Shown here piece by piece: positions 11,948 through 23,700 of a stretch of 64,000 nt of DNA. Origin of the DNA: Ettlia oleoabundans (taxonomy: Eukaryota > Chlorophyta > Chlorophyceae > Chlamydomonadales). The stretch lies in NCBI GenBank assembly GCA_019693395.1, contig JAAMXP010000162.1, positions 44,630 to 108,629 on the forward strand, in the 5' to 3' direction. Positions within the stretch are counted from its first letter, which is position 1. Each line of letters begins with the position of its first letter. The position numbers and the translations under genes were made by a program. The notes beneath the pieces are model-generated. The model was not told the origin of the DNA. It made no database searches and saw nothing but the letters and a program-made list of their open reading frames with translations.

Positions 11948-12599
11948 ATCTGTCAGTCCGGCCAACGCTTCAGCTCGCCGACTCCAACAGTTGAAGTGGC
12001 CACATCCAACTTAAAGCGTGGACGAAGCGGCGAGGGCAGGGAGGGAGCACTGTAGCCACCAGGTCGGGTTTTGCGAATGCGCTTCTACGCGGGCAGAGCT
12101 TGTGTTGCACGGTTGAAGCCAAGTAAAGCTGAGCGAGCCTGATAATTTCCACTGACGGACAGCAAGCACTGCTGCGAAGCTGCTGCAGGAAGCGTGTTGA
12201 AGCCACCTTGCTCGGTTTCCCGATCCTTAAAGTAGGGCGCAACGAGATTGTTTTGCAGTTGACACTGACAAGCCTTGCCCGCCAGCTACCAGTCAGCTCA
12301 CGGTTACCGCCAGCTCATCACCATGCCGCTCAGGGCCGCCAAACCAAGGTGCAACCGAGTTGCGGGAGCATTGAATGGCAGCAACTTCCGACATGCAACG
12401 TTGGTTCAACCTTGCAAAAGAGGGTCGCCACAATGTTTGTGGGCTACAACCACACGGCATTGCCGGCGTGGAGCGGTGCTGGCGGGTGAGCCGGCGAGCA
12501 CCAGTCAGGCGTGGATGGCTTACACAGGCAACACATGCTGGTATGCTCTGATATTGGTTCGCTGCCTGTGCATCAACCATTACAACGGGGTTTTCATGC
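11948..12599. other. intergenic, divergent 5' flanks
   Basis: Between the start of the minus-strand GT64 gene and the first plausible exon of the plus-strand gene downstream. Short ORFs occur but show no family resemblance. It probably holds a bidirectional promoter; I recognise no defined motif. Confidence 0.4.
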
Positions 12600-14219
12600 A
12601 TGTCAGCTGGACCGCCAACCACTTTGATGAGCTACATGCACTTCATGCATGGCAGCGGACCACGTCGGACGGGCCTTCCGGCAAGCCGCATACCAACACC
12701 GGCGGACCGCCGCGCTCACCCCCCATCGCTCCCATTAAGGTCCCGAGCCCCGGGCAGGCGGGCGGGCTCGCCGCCAGCCCTGGCATCAGCGCGGGATGGC
12801 GGCCCATCCCGCCTCTCCCCATTGGGGCCTGCCCCGTCTCGGCCTGCTCAGATCTCACCGGCGGGGGCTCCCGGGCTCTGTTCCTTGCGCTGCAGGCTCT
12901 CCAAGGCACGCCTTTCCCTGCTTCCACGCGCCATGTCCGCATGCCCGAGTTGAAGCTCCTTTGCCTACGGGCGGGAGGGCGACTAACACTGAGGAGTGAG
13001 CCCTTGCATGCAAGCTGCGCTGTTCAAAGATCAGCCCCTTCTTCGTGTCGCCACCACCGGCCCGCCGCCTCGCTGCCGCCACTGNNNCCCCCCCCCCCCC
13101 CCCTTGTCCTCAGCCTTCTTCCTCCCATCCCTGGTGTTTTCCATATGATTCTCCAACTGCTGCCTTCACAATGTGTGTCGGCTTTAGTGCCATGCTGGAA
13201 GGTCTCGGGTTTGATTCGTGCTGTTGATGACCTGTCGTCCTTGTTTAGCCTTCCTGTGCACGTGTGCCTCTTCTCAGTTCCGCTGCTGATGACAACTGGG
13301 CCATACACACGATTAGAGGACCTTGTCCGCGTAGGGCGGCAGTGCAAAACCCGGTTGCTGCCGCTGGCTGCCAACAAATGGTGTGCTGCCAGCTGATGGC
13401 TGCCATGCGCTGCCGTTGGCACAGCTTCATTGTTCGTTCAACCTGCCTTCTCTTCCTTGCTTGCTTCATTGATTGCATCCTTCAATGCTTTCCCTTTGCT
13501 GACTGCTTATATATTCATGTGACCTGCATGTCTGCTGTGGCTGTTGTTGCTGCTGTCTTTAGAACGTCAGCCATCGCCGCCCCTGCTGGTATTGTTGGCT
13601 GCCGCGTTGTTGCCCCCTTTCTGAACAATTGTTTTTGTTGATAAGCTGGCAGCTGCTGTTTCTTCTCCTTCTTGAAGTTCTACTTGGACATTCTACCCTA
13701 CGTTGACCTTCATGAAAGTTGGTTCAGCCGGTCGGTGCCTAGTGCCCTGGCACACCCCCTCGGTGATTCCTACTGCTTCGTTTCCCAGTCCCGTCAAAGC
13801 ACGCTGCTTACCTATTTTGCCAGCCCTCCTCACCGTTCACAGCGACCGGGAATTTTTTTGTCAGTTTTCTATTGATGCAGTCAGGTCCGCTGCTGGCATC
13901 CAAGATCCTTTGGTGGCTTTGCCACAACGCACCTCAGTACCCGGACGTTCATGGCAACCACCCCAGCATTGTGGTAAGTGGTCTTGCATGGACATAATTT
14001 GATTGCTGTTCATATTCGTGTGCACCCTGGACACAAACTTTGGTACACTGTTTGCAGACACGGCGCCAACTTCAAGCCAGGCACAGCCGCTTGCAGCAGA
14101 TGTTTGACGATGCACGGGTGGGAGCGGGCCTGCCGCCCGTAATTCTCTGTCACAATGCATTATATGCAGCTCGCTACCGCTACTGCTTGCACTGGATCAA
14201 CAGCTGGGGAACAGTGTAG
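12600..14219 (+). CDS. unrecognised plus-strand gene (3' exons supported, 5' end uncertain)
   Basis: I do not recognise this protein. The best support is at the 3' end. An exon after the acceptor at about 13880 encodes SGPLLASKILWWLCHNAPQY and continues to a GTAAG donor at about 13975. The exon after TTTGCAG at about 14058 begins TRRQLQARHSRLQQMFDDAR and ends CLHWINSWGTV-TAG at 14217-14219. Both are phase 0, so they join cleanly, and TGTAA follows 94 bases after the stop. An exon around 13672-13770 (FYLDILPYVDLHESWF) is possible. Further upstream, 12600-12950 is Pro/Ser/Arg-rich and could be an N-terminal disordered exon beginning with an ATG near 12628, but this is weak. A 3-base N gap and poly-C run at 13085-13103 interrupt the middle. 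Function cannot be assigned. Confidence 0.35.
13085..13103. other. N gap (3 bases) plus poly-C run
   Basis: Three N followed by about 16 C. Probably an unresolved homopolymer, so the frame through this point cannot be trusted. Confidence 0.9.
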
Positions 14220-14312
14220 GAAGCCCAGCTGCTGTGTACACATGGCCCTGATGGTTTGCTGGATCGCCTCACGCTCAGTGCCACTTTTGATCTTCTGTTG
14301 TTAATCATCTGT

Positions 14313-14317
14313 TGTAA
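14313..14317 (+). terminator. TGTAA polyadenylation signal of the unrecognised plus gene
   Basis: TGTAA 94 bases after the TAG at 14217-14219. It is the main independent support for a plus-strand transcript ending here. Confidence 0.4.
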
Positions 14318-14390
14318 CCAGCTACAATGGATCAGAATAGGGAATAAATAAACAATGGCATAAACTTTTTATTGGAAAAGAATGCCAAGC

Positions 14391-17300
14391 TCAATCGGTG
14401 TTGGCTTTGCTGCTGCCGTCGCTGCTGCCGTCGGCGCAGCCGCCGCCCCTCCCACCGACGCTGTCGGCCTGTTTTTCGGGCTCGGTTGCCCCTGCTGCGG
14501 TTGCTGCACTTCCCTTATTGCGTCTTTTTCTAAGCTGTTTTAACAAGGCGGACATGCCTTGCGCACGGCCGTTTGAGCCGGCCGTTCGCCGCTCCTGCTC
14601 CAGCATGCGTGCCACCTGCACCAGGGAGTGATGCATAATTTTTCAGCATTCACACCCAGCGCATTTTGAGATGTGCAGGTAAGTTTACACAGTGTTTCTC
14701 TCCACAGCCAAAATCAAAGCCCAAACCCACCTCCATGCGGCTCACAGCCCGGCCCGTGCGCTGCTGCTCCTCCTTCGCTATGTCCTCAATGTAGTCAATC
14801 ACCAGCAGGAACTCTGTAGCAACAACGCAGCAGCCAGGTGCTTTCTTTGATAGGCATTCATTAAAAAGCACGTCCAGGTTGCATGTTTGGCTGGACGCAC
14901 TGCTGGGCGAAGGGTAACACAAGTCTTGAAATGCAGATGCAACATGCGTCTCACCCTCAAAGCGCTGTTTGACAATGTTCTTGCGCCAGTCAGGCATGCC
15001 ATCAGGATCCTTCTGCTTTGCTGCTTCCTCCTGCAAACAGCCAGCGACCCCCAAAACTGACGCGTTATTCAGCCGGGAAGAAAAGGCTACCATACCCCAC
15101 GATGGTCAGGAGGGCTAAAACCCACCATTGCTTGGCGGGTGCAGTTGTTGGGGAGGAGGTCCACGGCATACCACTCGTACATCTACAGAGAGGAGGCGAA
15201 CATGCTTTGTGAGTAAGACAAGAACGTAAACAACAGCGCAGGAGCCCTTGCACTGGGTGCCATACTCAGCAACCATCTCACCTTTGGCAGGCCACCCAGT
15301 GACTTGAACGTGGACAGGGTAGGCAGGCCACCCTGCCTTGGGTGCAGCAGCTGCCGTGACCCCTGCCGACCACGCTTAGTGCCTCCGCTGCCGGCATCTG
15401 GTGCAGCGGCATCGGAGCCGCCGCTGCCACCTGGCAATCTGCCGCCGCTGGTCAAACTGCCAACGACACCCAGGGCGCTGAAGGCGCCACCTGCGCTGCG
15501 GCCTGCCCCGCCACCAGCGCTGACGAAGCTGCCATCAGCAGCACACGGCAGCAGCAGGTTTTCCAGCATGGACTGTTGCCGCAACATCTGCTGCTGCTGG
15601 TACGCCCCCGCCAGGAAATGCGTGTTGGCTGCTGAAGCACCGATCTGGTGCACTACATGCGGCTGATACTGACTCATGGCGGGTGAGTTGGACAGCACGC
15701 CAAAGCCGCCACCGCTGCCTGTAAAGTGGAATGGCGCCAACAAGCCCAGGGTGTGCTCTGCCACGAAGCTTGTCGGCAGGTCTGTGGCCGCTGAACCCAT
15801 CAGCGGCAAGAACTGCTGCTGTGGAGGCACCCGCAACATCATCCCTTGAGCAACAGGGTGCATGTGCGGGGCTTGCTGCAGCTGTGGGGCAGAGGGCACA
15901 GCCAGCTGCTGCTGCTGCTGCTGCTGCTGCTGCAGCAGCGCTGGGTCGGCGCCGGCTGCCGCGAGCTGCTGCTGCTGGTTGTGCAGCTGTGGGGCAGAGG
16001 GCACAGCCAGCTGCTGCTGCTGGCCGTCATTGGGCGGCGCCCCTCCCAGAACTGGAAGGGTCGGGAGAGAACTGGTGGCAACTCAAGTCGATTGTCTCAA
16101 TCCAGAACGGCATCCCTTTTCAATTGAACACACAGATGGAGGCAGTCCATTCCAGCAGCACACAACTCCTCCCACCCCGTACCCCGATGCGCTTGGCGAC
16201 CTTGATGTCCTCCAGGCGGTCGCGGAATTCCTGGTGTTGCATCATGTGCTTGATGATGGGCATTTCCAGGTACTCGGCATTTGCAGGGTTCTGTGCGGAG
16301 GCAAGTTACAATGGGGTCACCCCAGGAGGTGGGGAAGAGAGATGAACACCGCCGGTGGTCTCCCCTGGCAACAAGGGGAACAACGCAGGCAGTTCACTGC
16401 AACTCGTCACCTCTGATCCCTCCAGTGCCAGCCACCAGCAGTCCTGCACGGTGGTCACTGCCAGCATGTCCAGCAAGCGCAGCATGCTCATCACCAAAAC
16501 TTCGTTCCTTCGCTCCTTCTCCGTCATCTGTGGGAGTGGCAGCCGGGAGGGGCACACAACAGATAAAACAGGTTAGCAGCAGGGAGGGTCAGCGAAGCAG
16601 GAGGACATCAGCAGCAAGGAGCAAAGGGCAGCAAGCAAAAAAACAATCGATTGTCACCTGCTGCACGCGGGCCTTAAAGTCTCCAAGGAATGGGAAAAGG
16701 TGCAGCGACAGGCAGCGCGGCACACACAACGTCATGCGTTCGTGGAAGTACTGGTCGAAATCCCTTTGCAGAATAGGGGAGCAAAAATATAGTCGGCGGG
16801 GTGGATTAAGGGTGGCCAGCATCATTCTAGCTGCACTACGCTTTAATAGCAGAGCAGGGCTGGTGCACCAAACTGTGTTCCAGAAAGGCATGCATTACCC
16901 ACAACTTTGAGGGCAGCGGCTACCCACCCGGCCTCCTGCAGCTGCCGGGTGCCACCCTTGCAAAAGGCATAGACCACAGAGTGCATATCGCTGATGCCGT
17001 CGAACAACGCGTGCACTGCCTTATTCTGCTCCTGGTACGGCACCGGCGTGTTGAGGTTGGTGGTGCTGGGCCATCTGCAGCGCTGCCGCCTGCATTTCAA
17101 GGGGGTTTCATGGTGGAAAGTTGCTTGATGATGGGCCATTATTGGCATTTAAGGGCTGCCGACAGCATTTGAAGAAGTAGGAGGCAGTCCTCACCAGTCA
17201 GCCTTGTTCATGGGGTCAGGAAAGATCTCCGCCTTGGACACGAAGCGTGCCCAAAAGTACCAGCCCAGCGCCCGGAAGGGACACACCACAGGATCCACGT

Positions 17301-19468
17301 TGCGAGCGACACCCTTGTACCCCTTTGCACCGGTCTGAACAGAAAGAAGGAGGAGTCGTTCCGCAATGTGAAGGAAGAGAAGTCAACAAAGCCCGTCAAC
17401 AAAAACAAGGGCAGCGGCACGCACCAACCAGCAACAAAGCGAGACAACCTAACAACCATGATCAGCAACAACAGTGATGCCCCACCTCTTGCGTCTTGCC
17501 CTTCATGAGCACGCCAGCAATGACCCAGAAGGGACACGGCCCAATGCAATCCATGAGAAAGATGAGCAGGTGGCTCATGCGGAGGAGGCGCACGTCATCG
17601 CTACGCCCGATGGAGGAGTGCATGAAGGTGAAGCAGCTCCGGCACAGGGAAGGGAAATAGCGAGCAGATTCAGCATTGGGCCGGCTTTGCAAGATTGTTA
17701 CGCAAAAGGAGCGGTGCAAAGACCAGACAACAGATATGCGACTCACCCGTCCCGCTGCGCCGTCAGCGTGTCCTTCAGCATGCACAGGCGCATGGCGTAG
17801 CGGTACTGATCGAAACTGTAGGTGTCGGCTGCTGTCCCTACTTGAGGGTCCGGCCCACGGATGTCGCTGCGAGAGGCCAGACACGATAACAGAGGGGTCA
17901 GATAAGGCAAGAGGCAACAACAGATATCAACTACGAGCCAGCCAAACAGCTGGCCGAGCAGCAAAAACAGAAGCAGGCCAGGCAGCAGAAAAGGGAGCAG
18001 GCAGCCAGCCAAGCAGCAGCAGGCAGGCATATGCAGCCAGGCAGGCAAGCCTATTCACACAGTGCCCTTCTCGCCATGCAAAGTGCTCTTCACCGAGGAG
18101 TAAATGTCTGAGTAGACAGGGTAGGAGAGCAGCTTGTCGTGCTGGATGGCCTCGTTATGGTTGATTTCCTTGCGACGGCTTGTGAACTCGTCCTGCAGCG
18201 CCAAATGCATGCCCTCCACGTACTTCCAATTCTGCATGTGAAGAGTGAAAAACAGCAGCAAGAGAAAGAGATTGACAAGCAGGAACAAGCTGAAACTGGA
18301 AAACAGCAATACTAAACAGCGCTGGGGAGGAAAGCAAAGCATTTGCACGCAGCAAGAAGAGGAAGGGGTTGATTTGCAATTAGGATAGCACAGATTCGAC
18401 ACAGTGGGGCTTACCATGCGCTGCAGGGGATGTTCCTTGCCGTAGATCTCCTTGGCGTCTCTGAAGAACTCTGTGGCCCCTGCACCCACCCAGCGCAGGC
18501 ACGCAGCAGCCAAAAGGGGCCCTTTCTGCAATAGGGAAAGAGGTATGGGAAGCAAAAACTGAATTGAGCTGAGCTGTGCTGAGCTGAGATGTGGGTTAGG
18601 AAGTACTGCAGACATCTGTTACCGCCCACAGCCAGGCCGCACCGCCCATAAATGCAACCATATGCGCACACTCACTTTAGGGTCTCCCAGCTCTGTGCCA
18701 CAGCTGTCCAGGTCCACCCATTGCTTCGTGGGATCCTGCTGTGGCAGGTAGTTGATGAAGTACTGCAGCGCATTGACTGACAAGACAACATGCCTTGAGC
18801 AGAGGCAAGCAGTGCTGGGCCAAAAGCAGCAATAAATGACCTAAGCAATTGTGCTTGATATTCAGAGCCAGAACTCACATGCAGGAGCTTAAGCTTAGGG
18901 GCGTAGGTCCCAGGTGTGCTGTGCTTCATCGTTGCTCTCCGCTGGCGGTGAGCGGTCTCGGTGATGCGCCTGCGCATTAGTGGCGAGGCAAAACTGCAGT
19001 TGGTTGGGGCGTGCAAAGCCCAACAGCCAAGCAATGACCCTCAACTGCAGCTTACGTGGCTGCGCCTGGCGGCAAGAGCCGTGTGGGACCGCCCAAGCTA
19101 CCACCAGGAGATCCCAGCCGTGGCACCAGAGCCGCCTGCCCACCGCCCTTTCCCGCGCTCCGCGTTTTGCTCGCCGGCCGCTTGGTGCCTGTTGCTGCAC
19201 GTACAACGTGTGCCATGTATCCTGCTGCAATAGCTGCGAATCCTGCAGCTGCAGCTGCTGCTGCAGCGCGTCGTTGCCGCTTGGCTGGCGCACCGCCGTC
19301 GGCAGCGTCGGGATGGGCGGCACCAACCCCCGTCCCATGCTCCTGTGTGTCGGCAAGTGCTGCGGCGCCGCCGATTGCAGGCTGGGAGTCCCACAAAGCA
19401 GGATCAGGGACGAAGAGGGAGGATGCCGGCTGGTTCCAATCGTGCCCTGGAGAGCCCTCTTCCGCCAT
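14391..19468 (-). CDS. Ndc10/GCR1_C-like protein (Crypton tyrosine-recombinase lineage), probably catalytically inactive
   Basis: Seventeen exons join in phase to 998 residues: 19056-19468, 18879-18969, 18676-18762, 18415-18525, 18059-18231, 17747-17866, 17486-17636, 17195-17334, 16928-17089, 16658-16763, 16411-16527, 16176-16290, 15282-16051, 15126-15182, 14955-15030, 14731-14813, 14391-14615. In order I see: an acidic then Ala-rich N-terminus with a basic AKRQRR patch; STPGTYAPKLKLL, like the entry to Ndc10-type SAM-like domains; HSSIGRSDDVRLLRMSHL and MKGKTQETGAKGYKGVARNV followed by CPFRALGWYFWARF, the core pattern of NDC10_II domains; then DMHSVVYAFCKGGTRQLQEA. A Gln-rich linker follows with two LAVPSAPQL repeats. 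The C-terminus has DGMPDWRKNIVKQRFEEF, resembling the GCR1_C DNA-binding domain. The recombinase HxxR arginine and nucleophilic tyrosine are not evident, so a domesticated DNA-binding protein is likelier than an active element. Family call rests on pattern memory only. Confidence 0.7.
15908..15942. repeat. CTG/CAG trinucleotide repeat coding polyglutamine
   Basis: Continuous CTG units on the plus strand encode a run of nine or more Gln in the linker of the minus-strand Ndc10-like protein. A second Gln cluster lies about 65 bases on, each beside a copy of LAVPSAPQL. Confidence 0.8.
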
Positions 19469-20766
19469 GTCGCGAGAGGGCCCCAAGCTGCTGCTGAATG
19501 CTATACGGGTGTTCAGACGCCAGGACAGCGGAGGGAGAGAGGCAAAAGAGGGTCAGGGAAGGAGCTCCATGGCAGGGGCTGTGCGGGGGCGTTCAAAGCG
19601 AACTCCAAGCCGGGCCAGCCGCCCGACTGGGTGCTGCCGGCCTGTATTCTAGACTTTCAGCCGAAAGTTCGCCGCATTGCCGTTGCCATTCCTTGCCTTT
19701 TTCGCCCTCTTTGCTAACAGTGCCAAGACCGACTTGGTCCAGACGAATCTCCCAACATGCAAATGACCGGGGTTTCACAACCCCAGGCGGTCAACCTCAC
19801 TTGCAACTGTTTCCCGTGACCTCTGGGAAAATGCGGATCTGATGAACGCGCACATTTTTCGGTTGCCTACGCCGCCCGGCAGGCATCCATTGGCCACCGC
19901 CGCCATGCTGCGCTAATAACAACCTGCACAGTCTTAAAGAACCTGCACAACCGCTTTTGGGCAAGACAAGGCACTGTGTCAAAGCGAGGTGAAGTTTCTA
20001 CCCTTTACATTGACGCATATGTCCTAGAAGCATAGAGGTGCACACCATGCAAGCACAAGGAAGCACAACCGTGAGAAGGCGCTGCCTGGTAGCCCTAGGC
20101 CCAGGGCTTTAGGACATTCTGCCACAGACTGCATATGACTGCAATCAACTGCGTGTTGGTGGCTACACCTCGCAACTGCTCCTGCACATGCCACCAGCTG
20201 GCAATCTTGGCTGTTGGCAGGTGGCAGCTTACGCGACACGTAAGGTGAAGCGACTGCCCAGTTTAACAGCTAATAGCAGACAGCGAGCAGGTAGCACATC
20301 TGAAAGGGCATCACCTGCATTGCTAGGTAGGCAGCTGATTGGGGCCCAGCGGTTTGGGGGCCTGTCATGCGCTGTGTGTGGCGAATGCCGCTAATAGGCA
20401 CCTGTTGCCAGATGCCACGGCCAGTTACGTGCGCCGACACACCAGGAGATCAACCGGCACCACTGGCAGCAGCCACACTATGCAATCCAAGTGCCTTTAA
20501 AACGGAACCGCAGCACCCGCTTGCTAGCTGTATCTGCATTCGGCAGCAGGGGGCAGGTGTCTTGGGGAATCCATGCCTGCCATCATCATGCCTTGAATCA
20601 TAACACGCACATTATACGAGCAACATTAAAGCAAACAAACATGCAATAGGGTATCATTGGCTGCTAGGCAACCTGCCAGCTTGAGAGCACATGTTTCACA
20701 CCGAGAAAGCAGTCAAGAATCTACAAGGCATGTTGTACAAAAAGGAGTGGTTAAGCAACCACCACG
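19469..20766. other. intergenic region, about 1.3 kb, no gene recognised
   Basis: Lies between the start of the Ndc10-like gene and the stop of the next minus-strand gene. It should hold the 5' flank of the former and the 3' UTR of the latter. A TTACA at 20005-20009 is the nearest minus-strand TGTAA to that stop. Several ORFs of 60-80 codons are present on both strands, with no resemblance to anything I know. Confidence 0.4.
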
Positions 20767-23700
20767 CTACATGCCCAGGGCCTTGCTGGCCTTCTGGAAC
20801 TGCACATCTCCCGCCCTCTCCCCCTCCATCTGTGCAATGCTCTGCTGCAGCTCTGCCAGTCTGTCTTTGGGTGCCTGCTGCTCCTCAGCTGTGCCTGCAA
20901 TATGGGCAAAAACTATGAACGATGGGAATATTGGTTGGTCACACTCGCCATTTCAATTTATCAAATAGCTGCCGTTGCATTTCTGCTGCAATGCTGGCCA
21001 ATGCCAACCTAGCAGCTACTGGTAAGCAGGCAAACGCTTGGGCAGGTAGGTGGCAGGACAAGCAGGTAGTGGCCAGGCAATTGCCATGCAGGCGCGCGAC
21101 TAAGCAGGCGGTTGGCAGACAAACCAGTAGCCAGTAGGCACACCTGTGGCCAAGGCGGCAGCATGCTTAACAACGCCAGCAGCACTTGACGCCACTTGTC
21201 CGCCCGTCTCAGCCGCCTTCGCCAGCACCCCAGGTTTCGTCTCGCCCTGGATGGTGGGCTCCTCAGTCAGCCTGCCTGCCTCCTTACCACCAGCACCTGC
21301 ATACTCACATGGAGAAGGGAAGAATAGAGGTGTGAGGAATGCAGTAACCTGTAATCCGCAAGCTGCCGCTTGAAGCATGCCAGCCAAACGAGGCTCGCTC
21401 AAGCCTCGTGCCATGTTGCCCTGCTGCAGGCTCAGGAAACCAGCCTTGCTGGCACAGCCCCAGCTGCAATAATTGCACTGACTGCCTCCCTTTCCAGCCC
21501 TTGACCTCCCCTCACCCTGGGTGCTGCTGGAGTGCTGGCCTGTGGGGTGCACGCCCTGTAGCACCGGGCCAGGCTCCTCGTTATCTGCAGCGGCCCAACA
21601 TAGCAGCGGGGGCAGCATAAATAAGTTGCAATAAGTTGCAGGGCTGCACAGAGGCTGGACAGCGTGCCTGGCTAGCTCGCAGGGGCCGGATTCAGCCAGT
21701 TGCTTTGCTGGGTGTGAAGCAGTGACTTTGCCTCAACAGAGCGACGCGCTTTCTGGCTTGTGCACTTTCTCACCAGACTCATATCCTGAGTCTTTGGTGG
21801 TAAGCTCACCCCCTTCCATGGCCATTGGGCGCGGCGCCAGATGGGGCGTGGCATCAGGCGGTGCAGGAGCCAGGCCACGGCCCTCGCTGGCCTCCACCTC
21901 AGCGCTCTCCCTCACGCCTGCCGACATGCAGACAAAGTGCGGTCAAGCAGCAATGAAGGCATGAGAAACAAAGACGTGAGAAATGCTGAGAAGGAGCTCA
22001 AACGCTGTCTAAATGTTTGGTGCTTTCCGTATTGAAGCAGGGCAAGTTTCAATAAACGTCCAAAGCACACACGCCCACCTTCAACAATGTCCTTCAGCGG
22101 TGCACCCTGCCCACCCACATCCGCGCCTGGTGCCTCGCGGGCCATCACTGCAACAGACCGACAGACAAACATCGAAATGCATTCAAGCTGTCACAGTAAA
22201 GGCAATCAGGCATGGCTAGTCCACATGGGCAACATGGGTGCTTGCCAGCATGAAGGATGCAGCACCAGCAGCAGAGAGCAGCTTGTCGTGACAGAAGGCT
22301 GAAGCTTCATGAGGATAGCCAGCAGCCTGCAGTCACCTTGGTATGCCTTGTCGACCACGGCACCTGCCGTGCGAGCTACAGCCTGCGCACATGGTAGTAG
22401 CATGGGGTTGATAAATCAATGAACAGGCCACTGCAGCCATAACCCCCAAGCAAGCAGCCGGCGGCACTGGCAGTCGCTCGCTCACCTTAGCTGCACCCGC
22501 CACTCCGCTCATGATGCCTGCCACTGGGTCCTCGCCGGTCACCTCCTCACCACCTGACTCAGTTTCTTGCACAACCTTCAGACAGAAGAGGGAAGGACAT
22601 TTTTTGGGGAAATCTGACGCGTAACAAACCACATACCAAGCCCATAAAGCAGACACGGATGAGAAGCCTGCATGACAGGTGGCCCAGGTAGGTTGAGGCC
22701 GGCACCGACAGCCTCACCTCGCCCGCTTGCTCGCCACCGGGCTGGACAACCGCTAGGGCGCCCTCCGCAGCTTCGGCCACGGAGTCCCGCACGGTCTGTT
22801 CCAGATTGGGTGGGCAGGAGGTAGGCACAAACTTTACGCACATTGTTGAGAAGGCTTTGCAACACCATATGGCAGGTGGTGGAACGGAGAAAAGTGCTAA
22901 CCTCTATTTTGTTTAAAGTTGCTGGGGTCCCTAGGTCATAATTCACCTGCAGGATCCCTGGCTCGCCGCCGCCACGGGCAGGCTCCAGCCCAGGCCCCTC
23001 GCGCCTGAGGTCCTCGGTGCTTGCAGCACTGACAGGCTCTGAGGGGTCCATCAGGGCTGCCTCCTCTCCGGCCAAAGGCTGTTCTCCCTCCTCAATGGCG
23101 CCCTCAGGGCCACCGCTAACGCCAGGGGACAGCTCCCCGGCAGCTGCCTCAGCCGTCTGCTCCTGAATCATCTGAAGCTCGTTGTCGGGCACGCCAGCTG
23201 CAAATTGGTAACGTGCAGATGTTGTTTCGCCGTGTAGGCTACAATCTAGACTCCCGAAGCTATTCCGGGTTCTCGCGCGCAATGGCGGCAAGGCGCGAAG
23301 TAGATTGCGAGCTAGCTTATCCGAAACACGCTTTGTCGTGACCTACAACATTTAGTGTGCCTGGAGGAAAGGAAAACACACCCGATCCCGACAGGAAGCA
23401 ATATGCCTGCTACCCAGCCTAGTCACCAGCTGCTGGGGACAAGGCTTAACCCTAGCCGGACATTGATGGCAAGGCACGGTCGTGCATTCAACTACATTAA
23501 CGAAAGAGTGAACAAGCTGGACGGATTGAGCGGTGGAGGTAAAGGGAGGCAGTTGGCGGGAAGGTGGCGTGGGTGTGTGGCAGGGATGGTGGGCTGGTGC
23601 TGGTTGGGGAGGCAATATGAAAAAGAGCAGGGCGACAGCTTTCACATGTGACTATCCTTTTTGCAGTCCTTCTCCCCCTAATTTCTGGCGCTTAGAGGAG

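Noticed and set aside
12275..13396. 373-codon plus-strand ORF
   Set aside because: It crosses an N gap and poly-C run, has low-complexity composition that changes several times, and the opposite frames are equally open. Only the 3' exons further on are supported.
14391..19468. Intact Crypton transposon
   Set aside because: 17 introns, apparent loss of the HxxR arginine and the tyrosine, and no recognised element ends; a host gene is likelier.
22578..23291. 237-codon minus-strand ORF as a stand-alone gene
   Set aside because: It begins with TTG. Its upstream part is better read as intron ending TTTGCAG near 23207, with only the acidic exon real.
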